Below are positions 11,507-22,660 of a DNA stretch of 64,000 bases, piece by piece. Below the pieces are notes generated by a model. It had not been told where the DNA came from and ran no database searches. It saw only the letters and a program-made list of their open reading frames with translations. The DNA comes from Ceratotherium simum simum (Eukaryota > Chordata > Mammalia > Perissodactyla > Rhinocerotidae), in the NCBI RefSeq assembly GCF_000283155.1, contig NW_004454208.1, positions 143,837 through 207,836 on the forward strand, given 5' to 3'. The translations under genes and the position numbers were made by a program. Position 1 is the first letter of the stretch, and every line of letters begins with the position of its first letter.

Positions 11507-11718
11507 GTTTGTCCACCAGTTCCTGGACCCAGGCACATATGTGTTTCAAGACAGCTCACTTCCCGAGAGCATCGCGGTGGTGCTGGTAAAGGAGAAGGGG
11601 GTGGCCTGCGACACTGGCCTGTCCCCCGTGCAGCCCTCCTCCCCGTAACAGCTCATCAGGCACGGTGTCCTCAGGCACAGGCTGCCAAACCTGGACCCAG
11701 ACTGGGCAGCGATCACAG
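11507..11718 (+). CDS. exon 7: membrane-proximal extracellular segment with an in-frame TAA
   Basis: The acceptor is TTCACCCCCCAG (to 11506) and the donor is GATCACAG|GTACTG at 11719. The frame reads FVHQFLDPGTYVFQDSSLPE, a hydrophobic strand with VVLV, a CDTG segment and VQPSSP, then TAA at 11646-11648, then QLIRHGVLRHRLPN and DPDWAAIT, which leads directly into the transmembrane helix of exon 8. An earlier possible donor at 11586 would skip the stop, but it leaves phase 0, which does not fit exon 8. Confidence 0.75.
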
Positions 11719-12519
11719 GTACTGACCACAGCCCGGAGTAGCCGGGACCTGGGAGGGGAGATGCCAGGAGGAGTGTCGCACAGCAGAACCCCTAGGCATG
11801 TGTCCAGCCCCATCTGTGACTCTGGGCACAGCCCCCAAGACTTCGGGTAGGCACAAGGACAAGCTTGTCCTTGAACTGGGCCTTTACTTGCCAGGCAAAG
11901 AAAATTGAATTTCCTTCCCTGGGGTCGCCTTTCCCCCACCTCCCACGCCCCTCGCTCCTGAGAGCTGCCTTGGGGAGCAGGGTCCCTCCATGGTGAGTGG
12001 AGTCACAGGATCACGGGGCTGCCTCTTCTAAACTCCTCTGTGGATTTTCCCATTTTCTTTCCTTCTTGTCTCCATGAGTCAGCAATCTGCACTGAGCTCT
12101 CCAGCTGAGCCCAGAATGTGGGATAGTCATGGCCCCGCCTGGGTGGGCAGAGAGAATGCTGCCCTGCAGGGGCCGAGGCACTAAGCCACCTGGGCACTGG
12201 GCAGCCAGCAAACCACACAAGGCACAGGCTAGCACTGGGACGTGCCAGGGAGGCCAGCAGTGTCCTGGGAGGGGTCCTTTCATGGCGGGGTACAGGAGGA
12301 GGAAAATTCCCAGTAGGACACCCGACATCATATAGCCCCAGAGGCAGGAAGGAGGTTCTTCTACCGGGAACTGTGAGGGGTTAAAGCCCAAAGGCAGCAA
12401 GACTGAGAGACAGGGGCCACTGAGGCAAATGCAAAATGGCACTCTCCAGGGCCCCGTGCAGCCTGGGGAGGTTCTGAGTGTTCATCATATGGCCCTTTCC
12501 CTTTCCCCCCAACTTTCAG

Positions 12520-12682
12520 GGGTGCTGCTGGCTGTCGGCTTGGCAACTGCGCTGCTGACAGGCCTGGGCCTTCTGCTGAGACCCTCGCTGGCCCAGGCCT
12601 GCCCTGTGAGCACTTGGAGACCCCAGTGGAGGGGCCTCGGGGAGCCTTACGTGCCTGCTGACTATGTGCCCCTCAGGGACAG
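12520..12682 (+). CDS. exon 8: transmembrane helix and start of cytoplasmic tail; donor site mutated
   Basis: The acceptor is CCCCAACTTTCAG (to 12519). The exon encodes a hydrophobic helix (VLLAVGLATALLTGLGLLL) followed by R-P and a juxtamembrane segment with GEPYVPADYVPLRD. The phase of exon 9 requires two leftover bases, and the sequence GACAG|GGGAGT at 12681-12688 supplies them, but the intron starts GG, not GT. Read through, the frame stays open to TGA at 12831. Confidence 0.7.
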
Positions 12683-12923
12683 GGGAGTCCCCTTCTGCCA
12701 CTCACACCTTTCCCAGCCCTGCCGCAACCTAGGGACCACGGCAGGTCTGGCCACACCCTGCTCTGGCCCTGCCCACACTCATGAGCCTGGTCCTGGCCCT
12801 GTGGACTCAGGAAAGAAGGCCTTCCTGATCTGACCTATGGTGTTCCTCACTGGCACTCCAGGCCCATGCAAGCCCTGCGCCACCCATGTGTGTCTGTGTG
12901 CTGAGGCTGCTGCTTCTTTCCAG

Positions 12924-13024
12924 CCTCACGTTCCATGAAGATCTTGGTCCTCGTGGCTCCGGGGAAGGAGCCAGCTGCAGGGAGGAAGCCATTCCCCGGG
13001 GCACAGGCACCATGCTGGTGTGCG
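12924..13024 (+). CDS. exon 9: cytoplasmic tail
   Basis: The acceptor is TGCTGCTTCTTTCCAG (to 12923) and the donor is GTGTGCG|GTGAGT at 13025. One base completes the codon from exon 8 and the frame then gives LTFHEDLGPRGSGEGASCRE, followed by a short segment ending MLVC. The exon ends with one base that joins exon 10. Confidence 0.7.
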
Positions 13025-13149
13025 GTGAGTCCCCTCCCCTGTCTTCCTGCCCTCCACACCCCTGCACCCGTGTGTCTGCAGCTGGCGGTTTGTAGGACAC
13101 GTCATGCTGACCTTTGACCCTCACAGCAGCATCGAGAAGTGAGTGTTTC

Positions 13150-13270
13150 CAGGTGTTGGCCTGTCCCCACGTCATAGACAGAGACTGAGGTTGAGAGAGA
13201 TGTGAGTGACTTGCCCAAGGTCCCCAGGCAGCAAGGGCTGGAGAGAGGGTGCCACTGGGTTTGAGGCGAG
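13150..13270. repeat. MIR-like remnant
   Basis: The segment with GACTTGCCCAAGGTCCCCAG following an AGACTGAGGTTGAGAGAG stretch matches the MIR 3' half. Confidence 0.65.
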
Positions 13271-13834
13271 AGCTCTCTGGTCCTCACTGTGCTGGCCAGG
13301 AGCTCTTGGGGACCCCAGGGCAATTCTCCAGCTCGTGGCTCGCTTGCCCGAGCTCACCGCAGGGGCAAGAGCGAGGACTGTTCCACAGGCTCCTTCACAG
13401 GGTCACTCACCTGCCCCTGTCAGTTCCTCTTCACACCTGGAGAGCTGGGTGTTGCCTCGGGGACACAAACCTCCCCCTGCACCTACCCCCAGCGCCAACT
13501 GTGAGCAGGAAGCACGTGCAGAGGGGTGTGGAGGTGAGGCTCCGTGGAGGTGGGACCTTCACCTGCTTGGGGTTAACAGCTGGGCTGCCAACTTGGGACA
13601 GCATCAGACAAGGGGACAGGGGAAGGGCCCTGTAAGTCCTCACTGACCTGGTTCACGCAGCTTGAAGGTCGCCTCCACTGGTTCTTAACTGCAGAGTTGC
13701 AGGGACCCCAGGAAGTGGGCTGAATGTGCAAGGGCCGGGGCAGGGGGCAGGGAAATGAGCGACTACAAGTGTGATCGCGGGCTCAGACCAGCACTGGAGT
13801 CTTGCTGGGCGTGTGAACCTGAACACAGGCCTCC

Positions 13835-13990
13835 TCACACCACACACACCCTTACACACACAAGCACATACAAGCACGCACACATGTGCATGCACATGCC
13901 ATACACATGCATATACATGCCCACACATGCACACACACCATACATGTGCACACACGCACGCACACTCATGCAGGCACACGCACACACTGT
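13835..13990. repeat. CA-rich microsatellite
   Basis: This is an imperfect (CA)n tract interrupted by TG, CATG and CACG variants. It explains the antisense cysteine/valine-rich and sense histidine/threonine-rich open frames here. Confidence 0.9.
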
Positions 13991-15733
13991 CCAGGACAGG
14001 CCTGGCTTTGTGCTGTCCTGACTATGCCTTTGCGTGGGGATTAGAGGCAGGTCCTCTCTCCGCTGGTGACTGCTCTGGACAGTGAGGACAGTGCCTTCCC
14101 AATGGGGACACCGAGGACTAACTGAACCCAGGACAAGTCGACCCCTCCCAACCCACGGCATCCCTCGCAGGTGATCTGCAGGGTGGGCTGTGCTGAGTGT
14201 GTGCAGTGTGGACAGACTGAGGGGCTGCATAGAGTCTGCGACTGACCCCAGCACTGTAACCCTCAAATGCAGCCTCTCTTCAGGGCCCAGGACTGCTGGG
14301 AGCTCCCACGGGAGGAGGGGGGCCAGGCAGGCCTCATCTGGGGTGCCAGGACAGGGTTCTTTTGGTCAGAGGACTGGTCCCTGAGGGGAGGGTGAAGTGC
14401 CCCTTTGCTGTGGGGTTGTGATGGGGCAGATGGAGAGGGGCATCTCAATGGAGTGGGAGGTCTTAGTCCTGTCTTCTAAAGATCTACACTCCCACCCTCG
14501 TCCCACCTGACCGGCTGGTAGCTCAGGGAACGGGTCCTAAGCTGGCCACAGAGAGGGAAGGATGGAAAGCTGGCTCCATACGAGCTGGGCCGGTGCTTGC
14601 TCTCAAGGTGAGAACTGCCCCTGTCGCCTCGCCAGCATGGATGGGACTTCCCCTTCTCCCCACACGCATGCCCAGGCCTGGGACAGGGCAGCGTAGGGGC
14701 TGACAGTGGGCGCTCACTCAGCTTCACACTCATGTTCCTGCAGGTGCTGCCTTGGCTGAGCCCCAGGCCAAAATGCGGCCTCACTCCACCTTCCTTCCTT
14801 CTTCCTTCAAGGCCCAGCTCCACACTCCACAGGGGAAAGGCCACTGGAAAGGCCTCCCTCCCTCCCACCTGTCCTTCTGGCAGAGTAGAGGGGCTTTGAG
14901 GGAGAAGGAGGTCAAGGGGTTAAGACTCTTGGCCCAGAGATGTTCCTGAAGGATGGGAGAGAATCCCACTCGGGCCCAGAGACTGGGCAGACAGCAGCCT
15001 CCGTGGGGTTGCCCAGATCCCCTCTCCTGGAGGTGGCCTGGGTCACACACTGCAGCCCAAAGGCCAGAGGAGGCCCCTTAGCCAGAGAAGCACTTGGTGA
15101 GCGTCTGCCGTCTGCTGAGCACAGCGCAGGGTGCTGTGGGGCCCGAGGAGAAGCTCCTCAGCCCGGCTAGGCAGGCGTCCACAGAGCAGGGGGACAGACA
15201 GGATGAGAACTGCACAGGACAACACAGGACAGTTGTGGGAACGTGGGGACAGCGAGACGAGTTCAGGTGGAGGGAAGGGGCAGAGGTCACGCAGTCAGAC
15301 ACAGCCTGGAGGACCCAGCGAACAGCTTCCTCGGTGGCTGGCAGGTTGTCCAGGAAAGGGAGGTCCACCCTTAGCCGCGCAGTGAGGTGGTGCCCACCAC
15401 CCTGCTCTGGGGTGACTCCAAGCCAGACGGACAGAGGCTGTGGGCCCTGGTCAGTCACACCCACACCACAGAGGAGGCTCTCTGCTGCCCCTGCCACCTC
15501 CTGCCCCTGAAGGCCTCCCTCCTCCTCCTGCTCCCATCAAACCTGACCTCCATCTTTCTTCTCCAGAGCCAACCCTCCTCCCCCACCATCTTCCTCCTGC
15601 AGGCAGTCCTCTGCTCTCCTCTGCCCTGCCCTGATGGAAGCCCTGATGGGAGGGAGCGCAGTAGCTGAGCCTGCACCCCCAGGCCCAGGGCTCCTGCTCA
15701 TCACACCATCTCACCCCAAGACCTCTTCCGCAG

Positions 15734-15894
15734 GGGAGCCGTGCCCTGCGGAGACCCTAGAGGACTTCAGCATCCGTACACTGTGTGACAAGCTTGAGGA
15801 CCAGAGCCTGTACGTGGCGGTGCAGCTGAGCAAGCACAGGAGTGACGCACTGGCCTTCTACAGGGGCGCCAGCCAGCAACTCCAGGGGCTCAAG
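15734..15894 (+). CDS. exon 10: cytoplasmic helical segment
   Basis: The acceptor is ACCTCTTCCGCAG (to 15733) and the donor is GGGCTCAAG|GTCAGC at 15895. The frame gives an [20 protein letters not shown] segment, then [20 protein letters not shown] and QQLQGLK. The pattern of hydrophobic positions suggests amphipathic helices. The exon ends on a codon boundary. Confidence 0.8.
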
Positions 15895-16022
15895 GTCAGC
15901 CCCCAACTCCCAGACAACCAAGCTACCATCACCCCCACTGCCCTGGGGAACAGCCACTCACCCCCTTCTTGAAATTGCCTGGGCCAAGAAGGACACTCAT
16001 AATGCAGCCCTGGTTCTTCCAG

Positions 16023-16188
16023 GACTTTCTGCGGGGCCTCAGCACCACTGAGCAGCAAGCTCTGGGCAGGGGCAGAGACCTGGAGCCGGGGGCCAAAGCT
16101 GCCGCCGGGGCAGACACTGGGCAGAGAAATGAGCGGTGGGGCGGCCCCACTGCGGCTTCTCCAAGGGAGCCCTGGCAGCGTCCTCTAG
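16023..16188 (+). CDS. exon 11: cytoplasmic segment
   Basis: The acceptor is TGGTTCTTCCAG (to 16022) and the donor is CCTCTAG|GTGAGA at 16189. It begins DFLRGLSTTEQQALGRGRDL, continuing the helical region of exon 10, then becomes glycine-, alanine- and arginine-rich and probably disordered. One base is carried into exon 12. Confidence 0.75.
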
Positions 16189-17639
16189 GTGAGAGGCAGG
16201 GCCCCCGGGGCGGGGCCGTGACACCAGGTGGAAAGTCATAATATGAACTTTAACCTCGTAGAGTGTCTGCCTATGCATCTCACATCTACCATCTCACTTG
16301 GTGCTCAGCACTCCTGTGCGGTAAATGACAGCCTCAACCCTGAACACAGGGAATGGTCCTGGGCCCAGGGAGGGGCGTGGACTCAGATACATGGTGGCAG
16401 AATGAGGTCTCCCCCAGCTCTCCTGCTCCCACACCCACCACCGTGTTCTAGGGCTGACCTTGAACAGGACGTCAGGGTGACGGGGACCCAAAGGCTCTTG
16501 ACAGTCTCCCTAGTTTATACCTTTAGTTTTGTTTTTCTAAATGGCAAAAGTCACACACGCCCCTTACAAACGTTCCATCAGTACAGAGAGTATGTATATA
16601 AATGGAAAGCTGAAGTCCACTTGACCTCGCAGCCCAGCAGCCCCAGATGTCTGTAGGTGAATATTCTGAACGTTCGTTTGTTCTTTTATGGACCCAGTGG
16701 AAGCCCCTCCCACAACAGCTGATTCTCTGAAATGCTCCTGCCCCCCCAGGGGACTCGGAAGCGTTTCCAGGTTGTCACGGCTTCTTCCTTTAGGACCTGG
16801 GTGTTGAGCTGCGCTGCAGGGAAGCACGTGTTCAGGGCCCACTGGGGCTCCAAGTCCTCAGACAGAGTGTGGCAGGACAGGGACAGATGTGGAGGGACAT
16901 CCCTGGGCCCCCCACATGCTCTCTGGCTTCAGCCACACTCAGAGTTTAAAGAGCCCAAAACCAGGCATCCCCCTGTGTGGGTCCAGTGGATGACAGCTCT
17001 GGGTGTGCAGTCTCCCAGCTACCCCTGAATGGCCCTGATGTCCCTGTAGTTGGGCCATTGAACGAAGCACAGCTCCACCTGCCATGGAGTGTGACCTGCC
17101 TCGTGTTGTAAGTGATCAGAGTCTGTCACCCCCTCTGCTCCTGGCCCCTCTCCCACCCTGTGAGTGCCCAGCAGAGGCCAGCCTGGGGAGGGAAGGGAGC
17201 CACCACATGCTTCCTCCAAGGCTGTGTCACAGTCCACACAGGCAGGGGACTCCAGGACTTAGGGCTCTGTAGTCCCCTCACCCAGCCACTCTGACCAGCC
17301 AGGCTCACCCCCAGCTCTCGCTGGCAGTGGCTGCACTCTGCCAGACTCCGCAAGCCCTCTCTGTGCTCTGGAGACAGGGTGAGCGTTCATGCCGCCCTGG
17401 CCAGGACCTGTGGGCACCGGAGGGCGCTGTTCCCTTCTAGGAACAAGCAGTCCCCAGCCCCAAAGCATGATCTGCGAAGGCCCAGCCTCGAGGCAGGAAT
17501 ACCCAAGGTCATTGCTGCAGGTCATCGTGTTTGAATCCAGGCATCAGCCCGAAACCAGCTGATGTCCATCTCCCACAGCAGTTTGTGAATCTGCAGCTTG
17601 TTAGCTTACTGGAAGTCAGTTTAGTGGGTTGCAACTGGC

Positions 17640-17662
17640 AAAAAAAAAAAAAAAAAAAAAAA
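17640..17662 (+). repeat. A homopolymer (23 bp)
   Basis: This is an uninterrupted run of 23 A. No recognisable retroposed body precedes it, so it may be a bare tail or a simple repeat. Confidence 0.9.
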
Positions 17663-17959
17663 CTAGAAAGGAATAAAATTGAAACTATCAGAAGTAACAC
17701 ATGTATAAAAGGTAGCATTGCTTCATGCAACTTTTCTTGCAGTTTTATATACCCATACATACATACAGGAGTGTATGAAAAATGAATTTCTTATTGTGTT
17801 ATTTAGAAGTTTGGAAGCCACTGTCTAGGAGGAATGCTAATAGTAGGATAGACTGCCCGGCGGTTCTGTGCACAGCGCCCCGGGGCTCTCAGGAGCTCTG
17901 AGACCCCAGCGTCTCGGGGCGCTGTCCTCCACAGCCCGGGTGCTGTTGTGAGCTCTGGG

Positions 17960-18120
17960 CACGCGTTACCTCATTTAACCCACTCAGTTGTCACAGGAAA
18001 CCTCTGAGTGATATTATCATCATCCACATTTTATAGAGGAGGGAACTGTGGCCTAATGAGGCTAAAGGACCTGCCCAAGGTCACACAGAGAGTGACAGAG
18101 CCAGGCCTGACCTCTGTTAC
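17960..18120 (+). repeat. MIR
   Basis: The order of elements, GCGTTACCTCATTTAACCC, then ATTATCATCATCC, then GACCTGCCCAAGGTCACACA, is the standard MIR layout from core to 3' end. Confidence 0.85.
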
Positions 18121-18479
18121 CTCCCTTACACACCCCTGCCGTCTCTAGCTGAAGGGCATAAAGGAGCTCACCTTGCTAGTCTCCAGGTCCTGTCACTCAC
18201 CACCAGGCTCCACCTTCCAGAGCCCAGCCACAGTCCTTCCCGTGGAGTCCCCGGGCCCGTTTGGGTAGGCAGGCTGGCCAGGCCAGGCTGGGCTCTCACC
18301 CTTTGTTCCACAGTGTAGGTCACTCTCCACGAAGGAGTGTTTGGGGCTGAGGTCCAGGCACTTGTGTCACTTTTTTCACGACCGCAATCCTGGAATAAGG
18401 GGTCCATCTGTCCTCATCAGCCCTCCAGATCCCAGCCGTAGGGAAGAAGCGTCGGGAAGCAGGTCAGACAGATGCCAGA

Positions 18480-18685
18480 GACCCTCCCTGGCATGTGCGT
18501 GTGTGTGGTGTATGTGCCTGTGTGTGAGTGTGGGGTGTGTGTGTGTGTGGTGTGCATGTGTGTGTCTGTGTGTGTGGTGTATGTGCATGTATATGAATGT
18601 GTGTGTGGTGTGTGCTTATGTGTGGTGTGTTCATGTGTGGTGTGTGTGGTGTACGTGCATGTGTGTGTGTGCATGTGTGGCCTGT
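18480..18685. repeat. GT-rich microsatellite
   Basis: This is a tract of about 200 bp of TGTG/TGCA/TGGTG variants, imperfect throughout. It creates cysteine/valine-rich open frames on the + strand and histidine/threonine frames on the - strand. Confidence 0.9.
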
Positions 18686-19611
18686 GGAACCTGGAGACCA
18701 AGCAATGATTTCAACAGCCTCCTTGATCTTCTATCCAAACCATTCCCCCTTCTTAAACTTCTCGGCAGACACTTCTGGGCTGGGACATGTGGCCAAGTGA
18801 TCATGAGAAAGAGAAGGACAAAGAAAGCCACTTTCCTCAGAAATTTGCCTGAGACTAAGCTGTAAAACCCTGTGTCCTAAAGATCCTCTCCATGGGCATG
18901 GATGGAGCTGGCTGTCAAGGGTTGAATGAAGCCCATTCCATTCTAGCTACTGCTAACCGAAGCAGACAGTTTCCATTTTTTTCTTGGTGGCGGGCACTTT
19001 TTTCCAAAAAAGGTATGTAATGAAGCTTTAGCAAATTAAAAAGAAAAAAACAATTAATCAACACTTTGGTGAAATTATCCTGTAACCCAGAAAACGCCCT
19101 CTGGGCAGGTGTTCCAGGCAGTCTCGCTGCGCGGCCCTGGGAGACCGTGCTCGTCACAGGGCTGCGCTGGGCGGTGGGCGTCGCGGGTGCCTGGGAGATG
19201 CACAAGCAGCACAGACTTAGAATCGTTAGAGCAGTCACGAGTAACAGATGACGTGTCAATAAAAGATGGGTAGAGCTGTAAACATTTCTGTGTTTAAGCA
19301 AAGCAAGAAACAGAATGAGATGTGTAGGAAGCGAAGAGACCCTGCATACAAACAGAACCATTCATACACAGAATACCACGCAGCTTTCTGCACCCGTCCA
19401 CATATACTCAGCACACGGGAACGGACACCTCAAGGAAAGAGAGTGGTGGAAATGGGTTCCGGGATGAGAGGGTAAAATAAAGAGGTGAGAGGCACACACA
19501 CAAGCACACACGAGGCTACAAAAATAAGGATGAGTGAAGTAAACGTCAGGCGGGGAGTCTGTGGTCAGACGAGATGATGTGTCTGAGGTCCTTCTCGTTG
19601 TCCTTCCCCAG

Positions 19612-19727
19612 GAGGCACCCCCAGCGTGTCTCCCCAGGGCTTTCAGCTGAAACTTGACAGAGTGATGGCAGCCCTAGCACCTGCACTTTCTTATGCACGG
19701 GGGCAACCAGCCAGGGCCAGCAGAAAG
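19612..19727 (+). CDS. exon 12: cytoplasmic segment
   Basis: The acceptor is TTGTCCTTCCCCAG (to 19611) and the donor is AGCAGAAAG|GTGACA at 19728. Two bases complete the glycine codon from exon 11, followed by TPSVSPQGFQLKLDRVMAAL and a basic end ARASRK. It ends on a codon boundary. Confidence 0.65.
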
Positions 19728-19811
19728 GTGACAGACTCCCAGGGGCCGCTGAGCACACCTGTGTGTGCAGAACAGCTTCCCTGTCAGCCTGACCCCATGG
19801 AGATTCAGTAG

Positions 19812-20062
19812 GCGCGCACACACACACTCACATGCATGTGTACACTACATACAACCACATGCACGCACATTTACATTCACACATGCAATACACCACACGC
19901 TCGGGCCATATATTCACACTCACACATGTGCACACACATGCACTCACAAATGCACACATTCCCACTCACACAGACTACACACACTCATGCATGCACATAC
20001 ATCACACACTCACACATGGCACACACGTACACACGTTACACCACACACTCACATTCACTCAG
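19812..20062. repeat. CA-rich microsatellite
   Basis: This is a tract of about 250 bp of CACA with ATG, TTC and ACT interruptions, starting 85 bp after exon 12. It is the complement of the GT tract at 18.5 kb and could form an imperfect foldback with it. Confidence 0.9.
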
Positions 20063-20607
20063 GCCTCATGCTCTGCAGGTGGCCCTGCACTCTCACCAGA
20101 AACCCAGGTGCGCAGCCTGTGCTCATAGGTTAACCCCCGGCTTCAGCTCTGGATCTCCTCCAAAATGTTTGTTGAAAACAATCTCCCCAGTCCGCTAGCT
20201 GATCTGGCCCCTCCCACAGAGCTCAGGAGGGAAGAATAGTTCACGGATCCTACCCTGAGAGCAGTACGTCAAAGGGAAGGAGGATGCAGAGGACCTCTGG
20301 CCAGGAGTCCTCGCGTGGTACACACCCAGTGCAACAGGGCAGAATCCATGGTGGTGGCACATGACCTCAAGGGGCCTGGAGGCATTAATAAAGGAGGCCA
20401 CAACCCACATTGGGTCTTAACTGCCACGGGGCAGGCACCTGGGGCCCCCAGGAGCACCAGGTGGTCCTCGGCCACACTACAGTGAGACTTGGAAGCCCAA
20501 GCTCAGATCAGTGCATGTGCCCATGTTGATTAGAACGCTGCTCTCATCACTGTTCTCTTCTGGGCCCAGAACCAAAGGAAAGTTACAGGGCTGTCCGTTT
20601 TTCCTAG

Positions 20608-20664
20608 GCCTCTGCTCAGGGGGGTGAACAGCCTCTTCCCTCCTGTCAACAAGACCCTCGACTG
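20608..20664 (+). CDS. exon 13 (57 bp): small cytoplasmic exon
   Basis: The acceptor is CCGTTTTTCCTAG (to 20607) and the donor is CGACTG|GTGAGT at 20665. It is exactly 19 codons, phase 0 at both ends (ASAQGGEQPLPSCQQDPRL). The splice sites are strong, but the peptide is too short to support the call by itself. Confidence 0.5.
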
Positions 20665-21229
20665 GTGAGTGACATGCTCCTGAAGCCCCAGCCTCAGCTC
20701 TCGGATGAGGAGCATCAAAGTGCAAGGTGGGGGCAGGCATCAGCACCAAGGCACCAAGCAGCTGTGTTCTTAGGGTGTGGCTCTCAGCTCCCTGGCACTG
20801 AGAGTCTTGTTTTTCATTCATAACCAGAAACTAATTTAAAGCCTTAACCCACTCAAATCCAGCTGTAAGTTTTCAGGGCTCCCTGCCCACAGTAACCCCC
20901 ACTTTGGTTGCTGAGGGGTTCACTGATTTGAGGAACTCATCAGAAGTCATGTCATTTATTGGGGTTGTTCCCACTCGTGGGAATGAGACCACATTCACTC
21001 TGGCTGACCCCAGACATAGTATCCCTACCCCATCTCCTTCCAGCTCTCTCCTCTGATGCACCATCTCTCCTGGGGCAAAGCCACGTGGTCTCTTTGTTCT
21101 TCCTCCAAGTCAACCAGGAGGCTAACATGGGTTTGTTTGCTCATGTTGACTTGATTTCTATCCGTGTGTTTAGATGCACGGTCTGCTTTTCCCTGCATCC
21201 TCTTTTAATAATGATGAATGGTAACAATT

Positions 21230-21420
21230 ACTGCCGGCTGTATTTACTGCTACTGAGATAAGCACTTTATCTGCTATCTACTTTAACCCCACAACTGCCC
21301 TATAAAGTAGACGCCATTGCTAACTGCATCGTGAAGATGAGGAAATGGGCTCAGAGCTGAAGTTAACGACAGAGCCGGGATTCCAGCCCAGGGGGTCTGG
21401 CTCTCAGAGCCCACCCTGAC
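21230..21420 (+). repeat. MIR
   Basis: The sequence has the ordering GATAAGCACTTTATCTGC, a TTTAACCCCACAACTGCCC segment, and GATGAGGAAATGGGCTCAG, followed by the GAGCCGGGATTCCAGCCC end. Confidence 0.85.
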
Positions 21421-22379
21421 GGCGTGTTTGCACTAACCTACCCTCTATCCCTCCACCAGAGCCTCAGACAGCCTTTCCTCCCAGAAACATCTCTATTGAT
21501 TTTCTTATTGAAGGTGCCTAGAAAGCTTATACGAATAAAGTCTCCTACAGGCCAGGGGAGAGGAATCTAGACTCTTCTGCTCAAGTCCCAGGGCCTGGGG
21601 CCCCCGGAGGATCAGGGACTCCAGAAAGAAGGGTCACACAAAGGAAAGGCAAGTTCGGGATCCCAAGCCCTGGACTTCAGACTGATTCTGCCCTGAATGG
21701 CGTGGATCTTAAGCAAATCCTTTCCCACCAGCTCCATGAGCTGCAGTCTGAGGATAATGTCACTCAGCAGATACTTATTGCTGTCTGTAACACAGGGCTC
21801 AAGGGGTCAGGAAGAATAAATGATTATCATAAAAGGTTCTGGAGGTTTAAAGAAGTCTGCAAGGATCAAGAAAGGCTTTGTGACGGTCATATCATTTAAG
21901 ACAGGCTTTAAAATAAGGGCAGGGTCCTAAGGGTCGGCGGTTTGGGGGAAGGGTTTTCCTGGAGTAGGGTAGCACTGACAAAGACACGGAGGTAAGAAAG
22001 CTCAGATCTGGCTCCTGAACTGAGACCAGTTCCAGAGGCCCGAAGGCTCGCTGGAGATAGTCCAGCCCTCTCATTTCAAGGCATGGATACTAAGATCCAG
22101 AACTGAGTTGCCCAAGGCAACTCTGGAGAGTACAGCCATGTATTGACCAGGGTCCTAGCAGGAAGCAGTTGGCACATTCTGGACGAAAAATTTGAGGAGA
22201 GTATAATAAAGGATGATGTATAAAAGTGTGGGCAAGTACATGTAACCACACAGGTCAGCACAGTTCCCTGGGATGACCTCACTGACCCCCAAGTCTGAAA
22301 GGGTGAGGACAGAGAGCAGTGACTGGACCACAGAAGGGGCACCATGTGGAGAGGCCCTGATGGCCACAGCGTCAGCAGG

Positions 22380-22660
22380 TGCAAAGCCGGTCTGATGTAG
22401 GGAAGGGAAAAAAATCCTTTTCCTCTACCCATCTCAGGTTCTCCGCCTGGGTCCCTGTAAATTAGACTGATCAAAGGCAGATCAACAAAAGAAAAATGCA
22501 AGTGCAGTGGCATGTGCATGGCACAGACGCATGGAGCCCCCAGGATGAGTGACTCAAAGGGATGGTTAGAACTGGGGCTCATGTGGCATCTTAACAAAAG
22601 AACGATAAATCTGTAGAGCAGTGAAAAAGAAAAGGACTTCAAGTGTCTAGGGTGGCAAAT
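22380..22660. repeat. candidate old interspersed repeat, possibly LTR type
   Basis: The segment around CAGGTTCTCCGCCTGGGTCC has the flavour of a dispersed mammalian LTR, but I cannot name the family. It carries most of a 188-codon minus-strand open frame without any recognisable domain. Confidence 0.3.

Larger units (their letters stand above)
13025..15733. other. intron 9; CA-rich microsatellite and MIR remnant
   Basis: Exons 9 and 10 match in phase, so no exon is needed here. A frame at 14752-14949 follows an acceptor-like CTGCAG but has no donor and no resemblance to the rest of the protein. A MIR-like stretch lies at 13150-13270 and a CA-rich tract at 13835-13990. Confidence 0.5.
16189..19611. 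other. intron 11; repeats only
   Basis: The content seen here is a possible old L1 3' fragment near 16490-16700, an A homopolymer at 17640-17662, a MIR at 17960-18120 and a GT-rich tract at 18480-18685. No exon is required by the phase chain. The long open frame at 18341-18865 is produced by the GT tract. Confidence 0.5.

Noticed and set aside
11507..11585. Shorter exon 7 ending at the GTAAAG donor to avoid the TAA
   Set aside because: It ends on a codon boundary, whereas exon 8 needs one leftover base; the sequence after 11586 also continues to read as protein.
13653..14266. Cysteine-rich minus-strand and histidine-rich plus-strand frames
   Set aside because: Generated by the CA microsatellite at 13835-13990.
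14752..14949. Possible exon after the CTGCAG at 14744-14750
   Set aside because: No donor with a compatible phase, and exon 9 already joins exon 10 in frame without it.
18341..18865. 174-codon + frame rich in cysteine and valine
   Set aside because: Generated by the GT microsatellite.
22076..22642. 188-codon minus-strand open frame
   Set aside because: Overlaps a candidate dispersed repeat; no recognisable domain, no acceptor/donor pattern on the minus strand.
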